Source: Phycisphaerae bacterium (lineage in GTDB: Bacteria > Planctomycetota > Phycisphaerae > UBA1845). Taken from it: DNA of 8,816 bases. Under the pieces are notes generated by a model. It was not told the DNA's origin and ran no database searches. It was given only the letters and a program-made list of their open reading frames with translations. The stretch lies in NCBI GenBank assembly GCA_029260155.1, contig JAJDDU010000438.1, forward strand, positions 1-8,816, given 5' to 3'. Shown here in pieces: positions 7,034 through 8,816 of the stretch. Position 1 is the first letter of the stretch. Each line of letters opens with the position of its first letter. Made by a program: the position numbers and the translations under genes.

Positions 7034-7645
7034 ATGCGGCGACGCAATCGAATTCCGGCTGACGGCCAAACGAACATCGACTCCATCGGCAAGATCGTCG
7101 TGCTCACGATGAGCGTAGCGTTCGTCGTTCTAGCGCTGTGGCTCATCGCGACCGACCGTCTCAAACGCCCTGGTTACACCCTAAACCTGTTCTATGCGCT
7201 CATGATCATCTTGGGTGGACCCATTGCGTATTTCTTTGCGAGCGCGACTACGAGAATCGAGCTGAATTCTCCCTCTGGGAGAGCTTGGTTCGGCGGCGGA
7301 TATGCCGTTTCTGTCTTCGCAGTGCTATTTGCCACCAGACTTGTGCCTCCTCAGCATGTGTATCATTTGGTCAGACTGAACAATATTGAGGAGGATGTCC
7401 CGGCCAAGCAGATTGCCATTTCGGAGCACTCGCCCGCAGGTGCGGTGTTTGAGGATCTGTCTTCGGACAGTGGGGCGTATCAGTTCCTTTGCCATTTTCA
7501 GCCGGGCTCTCAGGACATCAAAATCAGAATCAAGTTCAGTGATGATGCCGATTTCTATACGTTTGTCACGACGATAAGGGCAGATAGCCCGCCAGCGGAG
7601 TTGACGCTCATTAGGAATCCGCTCGGCTCGAATGGAGAACTGTGA
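7034..7645 (+). CDS. Three-pass membrane protein with exported C-terminal domain, unknown, 203 aa
   Basis: I do not recognise this protein. It begins MRRRNR, then has three hydrophobic segments at about 18-40 (IGKIVVLTMSVAFVVLALWL), 51-70 (NLFYALMIILGGPIAYFFAS) and 87-104. The basic N-terminus suggests it starts in the cytoplasm, which would place residues 105-203 outside the inner membrane by the positive-inside rule. That part alternates polar and hydrophobic residues (QDIKIRIKF, FYTFVTTIR), suggesting a small beta domain. The start at 7034 follows AAAGGAGG and comes 170 bases after the patatin stop; that gap shows no other gene. Its TGA overlaps the next ATG by one base, so the pair is co-translated and probably works together at the envelope. 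Third-position AT looks somewhat higher than in the metallopeptidase. Function is open; a membrane anchor or immunity-type role is conceivable but unsupported. Confidence 0.7.
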   Translation: MRRRNRIPADGQTNIDSIGKIVVLTMSVAFVVLALWLIATDRLKRPGYTLNLFYALMIILGGPIAYFFASATTRIELNSPSGRAWFGGGYAVSVFAVLFATRLVPPQHVYHLVRLNNIEEDVPAKQIAISEHSPAGAVFEDLSSDSGAYQFLCHFQPGSQDIKIRIKFSDDADFYTFVTTIRADSPPAELTLIRNPLGSNGEL

Positions 7646-8658
7646 TGCCAACGCGAAAGTTGTGTATAGCTTTGTTTTGGACGGGCACGGTTCTCCAGTC
7701 ACAGGAGAGAATCCATGCTCAAGATGTCGTCGTAGAAGACGTTCGCGAGTTTGACGCCGTTCAAATTGCGGCGATTGCCTTGGGACTTGGAATAGACGAC
7801 ATAACCAACACGTTGCAACCTCCACCCAGTGCGGCTCTGAGGAGCATTGTGATTCTTCGTCCACAGCTATTGCTCACGACCGACGGCGGCGGGAGCTGGC
7901 TCATACGCCTCCAAAGGAAGAAGGGTGTTTTCAAAGTCAATCGTGAGAAACACAACTTGAAACCGAGTGACTTAGCCACAATCGACTTGCTTCTGGACAA
8001 CGAGTACCTTTCCCGCTGGATTACATGTATGCGCGATGCCTGGATTGGAAGGGGTTCTCGTGAGTGCGTCGTCAAGCTCGCGGAGGTGGCAAGTAACGAG
8101 CCGCCTGACGTGCGTATGCTCGTTGGCGCTAATCTCGGCGCGAGACTCTTGGCGTTGGCGGATCAGAACAGAGAATGGCGCGGCGTCGTCTACGGCGATT
8201 CGACACCTCAGTCGATTACGGATTCTATCGTAGCGTTCCGAAAGCTTGAGACAGAGAAGATCAAGAGCGTATTCGCACATGGCAAGACTTCCGAGCCTTC
8301 CTTCGATGGGATCGTCAAGGCTTCCGATCGTGGCGAAATAACGTGGTTCGATTTCCAAGCTGCGACCCCCGCTCAAGGCAAACGGCACCCATGGGGGAAG
8401 AACATCAAGTGGAGCGTCGCTCAGGATTCTGGCAAGGTTCACCGCGTTTCAGACTGGAGCAAAACCGAAATGTGTACTCTACCGCTCTCCAGCGACCAGC
8501 ACATAATACTAAAGGGCAATCTGGCGGCATCGATAATCCAACAACTAGACAAAGCTAGGACAGTTCGTGACCTCGTTCGACAGGCCCAAGCAGCAAAAAT
8601 CGACGTGTTTCTCTCAAGACCGGGCTCGCAGGAGGTCGGACTGTATTCACCGCACTAG
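7645..8658 (+). CDS. Probably exported protein of unknown function, 337 aa
   Basis: The ATG at 7645 overlaps the preceding TGA (TGATG), and GGAG (7634-7637) lies seven bases upstream. A GTG three bases earlier is also in frame. The N-terminus MPTRKLCIALFWTGTVLQSQ followed by ERIHAQ resembles a weak signal peptide, with a possible cut near residue 27, just before DVVVEDV. The rest is mixed alpha/beta with no transmembrane segment and no catalytic motif I know. Segments such as PQLLLTTDGGGSWLIRLQRKKG (about 73-94) and the Trp-rich stretch around 242-273 (ITWFDF, HPWGKNIKWSV, VSDWSK) could help identify relatives. Coupling to the membrane protein suggests a shared envelope function. The stop codon TAG overlaps a strong AGGAGG, so another gene probably follows. 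The coding call is good and the function is unknown. Confidence 0.7.
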   Translation: MPTRKLCIALFWTGTVLQSQERIHAQDVVVEDVREFDAVQIAAIALGLGIDDITNTLQPPPSAALRSIVILRPQLLLTTDGGGSWLIRLQRKKGVFKVNREKHNLKPSDLATIDLLLDNEYLSRWITCMRDAWIGRGSRECVVKLAEVASNEPPDVRMLVGANLGARLLALADQNREWRGVVYGDSTPQSITDSIVAFRKLETEKIKSVFAHGKTSEPSFDGIVKASDRGEITWFDFQAATPAQGKRHPWGKNIKWSVAQDSGKVHRVSDWSKTEMCTLPLSSDQHIILKGNLAASIIQQLDKARTVRDLVRQAQAAKIDVFLSRPGSQEVGLYSPH

Positions 8659-8662
8659 GAGG
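8657..8662 (+). promoter_or_regulatory. Ribosome binding site overlapping the stop of the preceding gene
   Basis: AGGAGG begins inside the TAG stop (8656-8658) and ends seven bases before a TTG at 8670. This spacing and the overlap with the stop are typical of translational coupling, and they are the main support for a gene starting there. Confidence 0.5.
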
Positions 8663-8669
8663 TATCGTC

Positions 8670-8816
8670 TTGTCAAGCCTCAACCATAGTGTCCAGAGCC
8701 CATCCAGCGCCGGCACGCTGGTCAAACCAGCGTGCCCGACCAGGTTCGCAGTTTTCGGAGAAACCACTAATTCGCACGCAGCGTTTTTCGTTCGCGACCC
8801 CCGATCCCGCGACACC
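8670..8816 (+). CDS. Possible TTG-started gene running off the window, 49 codons
   Basis: From TTG at 8670 the frame is open for 49 codons to the window end. It starts (M)SSLNHSVQSPSSAGTLVK and continues into FAVFGETTNSHAAFFVRDPR. Composition is natural, with mostly C/G third positions. AGGAGG lies seven bases upstream, overlapping the previous stop. No family can be named. Against the call, a strong hairpin (8712-8736) lies within these codons, which would be more usual in an intergenic terminator or REP-like repeat. A minus-strand frame over the same bases is the competing reading but has no ribosome site visible in the window. Confidence 0.4.
   Translation, partial: MSSLNHSVQSPSSAGTLVKPACPTRFAVFGETTNSHAAFFVRDPRSRDT
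8712..8736. repeat. Perfect 11-bp inverted repeat (hairpin)
   Basis: GGCACGCTGGT and ACCAGCGTGCC flank a CAA loop, giving an 11-bp GC-rich stem without mismatch. No T tract follows, so it is not a canonical terminator on either strand. Its central CGCTGG/CTGGT can also pair with CCAGCG upstream (8704-8709) or with GACCAG downstream (8738-8743), so alternative folds are possible. It starts 53 bases after the stop at 8658. It could be a REP-like element, an mRNA stabiliser or a weak terminator. Confidence 0.6.

Noticed and set aside
8555..8815. Minus-strand frame of 86 codons at the right edge
   Set aside because: It overlaps the end of the exported protein gene and the hairpin, has no visible start signal, and competes with a better-supported plus-strand start.

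Overview
The window is GC-rich (about 60% by eye). It looks like an accessory region of a bacterial chromosome, probably from a soil or environmental lineage. The evidence for lineage is weak: high GC, mostly strong Shine-Dalgarno sites, and a transposase type at the left edge that I associate with Acidobacteria, Planctomycetes and some Proteobacteria. No rRNA, tRNA, CRISPR array or phage structural gene is visible.

Left part (1-1518). The first 123 bases are the N-terminus of an rve-type integrase/transposase read leftward off the window. About 1.4 kb of gene-poor sequence follows. Its only coding-like piece is a short minus-strand remnant near 220-549. This looks like the degraded flank of an insertion element.

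Centre (1519-4665). A gluzincin-type zinc metallopeptidase (HETTH plus a downstream Glu) overlaps by one base (TGATG) a metallo-beta-lactamase-fold gene carrying the THRHQDH motif. The peptidase-MBL pair is therefore probably co-translated. The MBL gene resembles a real MBL protein only for its first ~152 codons. The remaining ~200 codons carry no recognisable MBL motif and look like a recombined or decayed tail. A weakly coding 320-base gap follows.

Right part (4666-8816). A secreted DNA/RNA non-specific endonuclease (SRGH) lies 32 bases before a cytosolic patatin-like phospholipase. After 170 bases comes a coupled pair of unrecognised genes: a three-pass membrane protein with an exported C-terminal domain, and a protein with a signal-peptide-like N-terminus. 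A further gene may start with TTG at 8670 and run off the window; its first codons contain a strong hairpin.

All well-supported genes except the transposase are on the + strand. Together they form a cluster of degradative hydrolases against protein, nucleic acid and lipid, next to two unknown envelope proteins and beside an insertion element. A shared role in conflict, predation or nutrient scavenging is an inference only. The secreted nuclease argues against a purely intracellular defence system, and no sensor or NTPase gene is visible.
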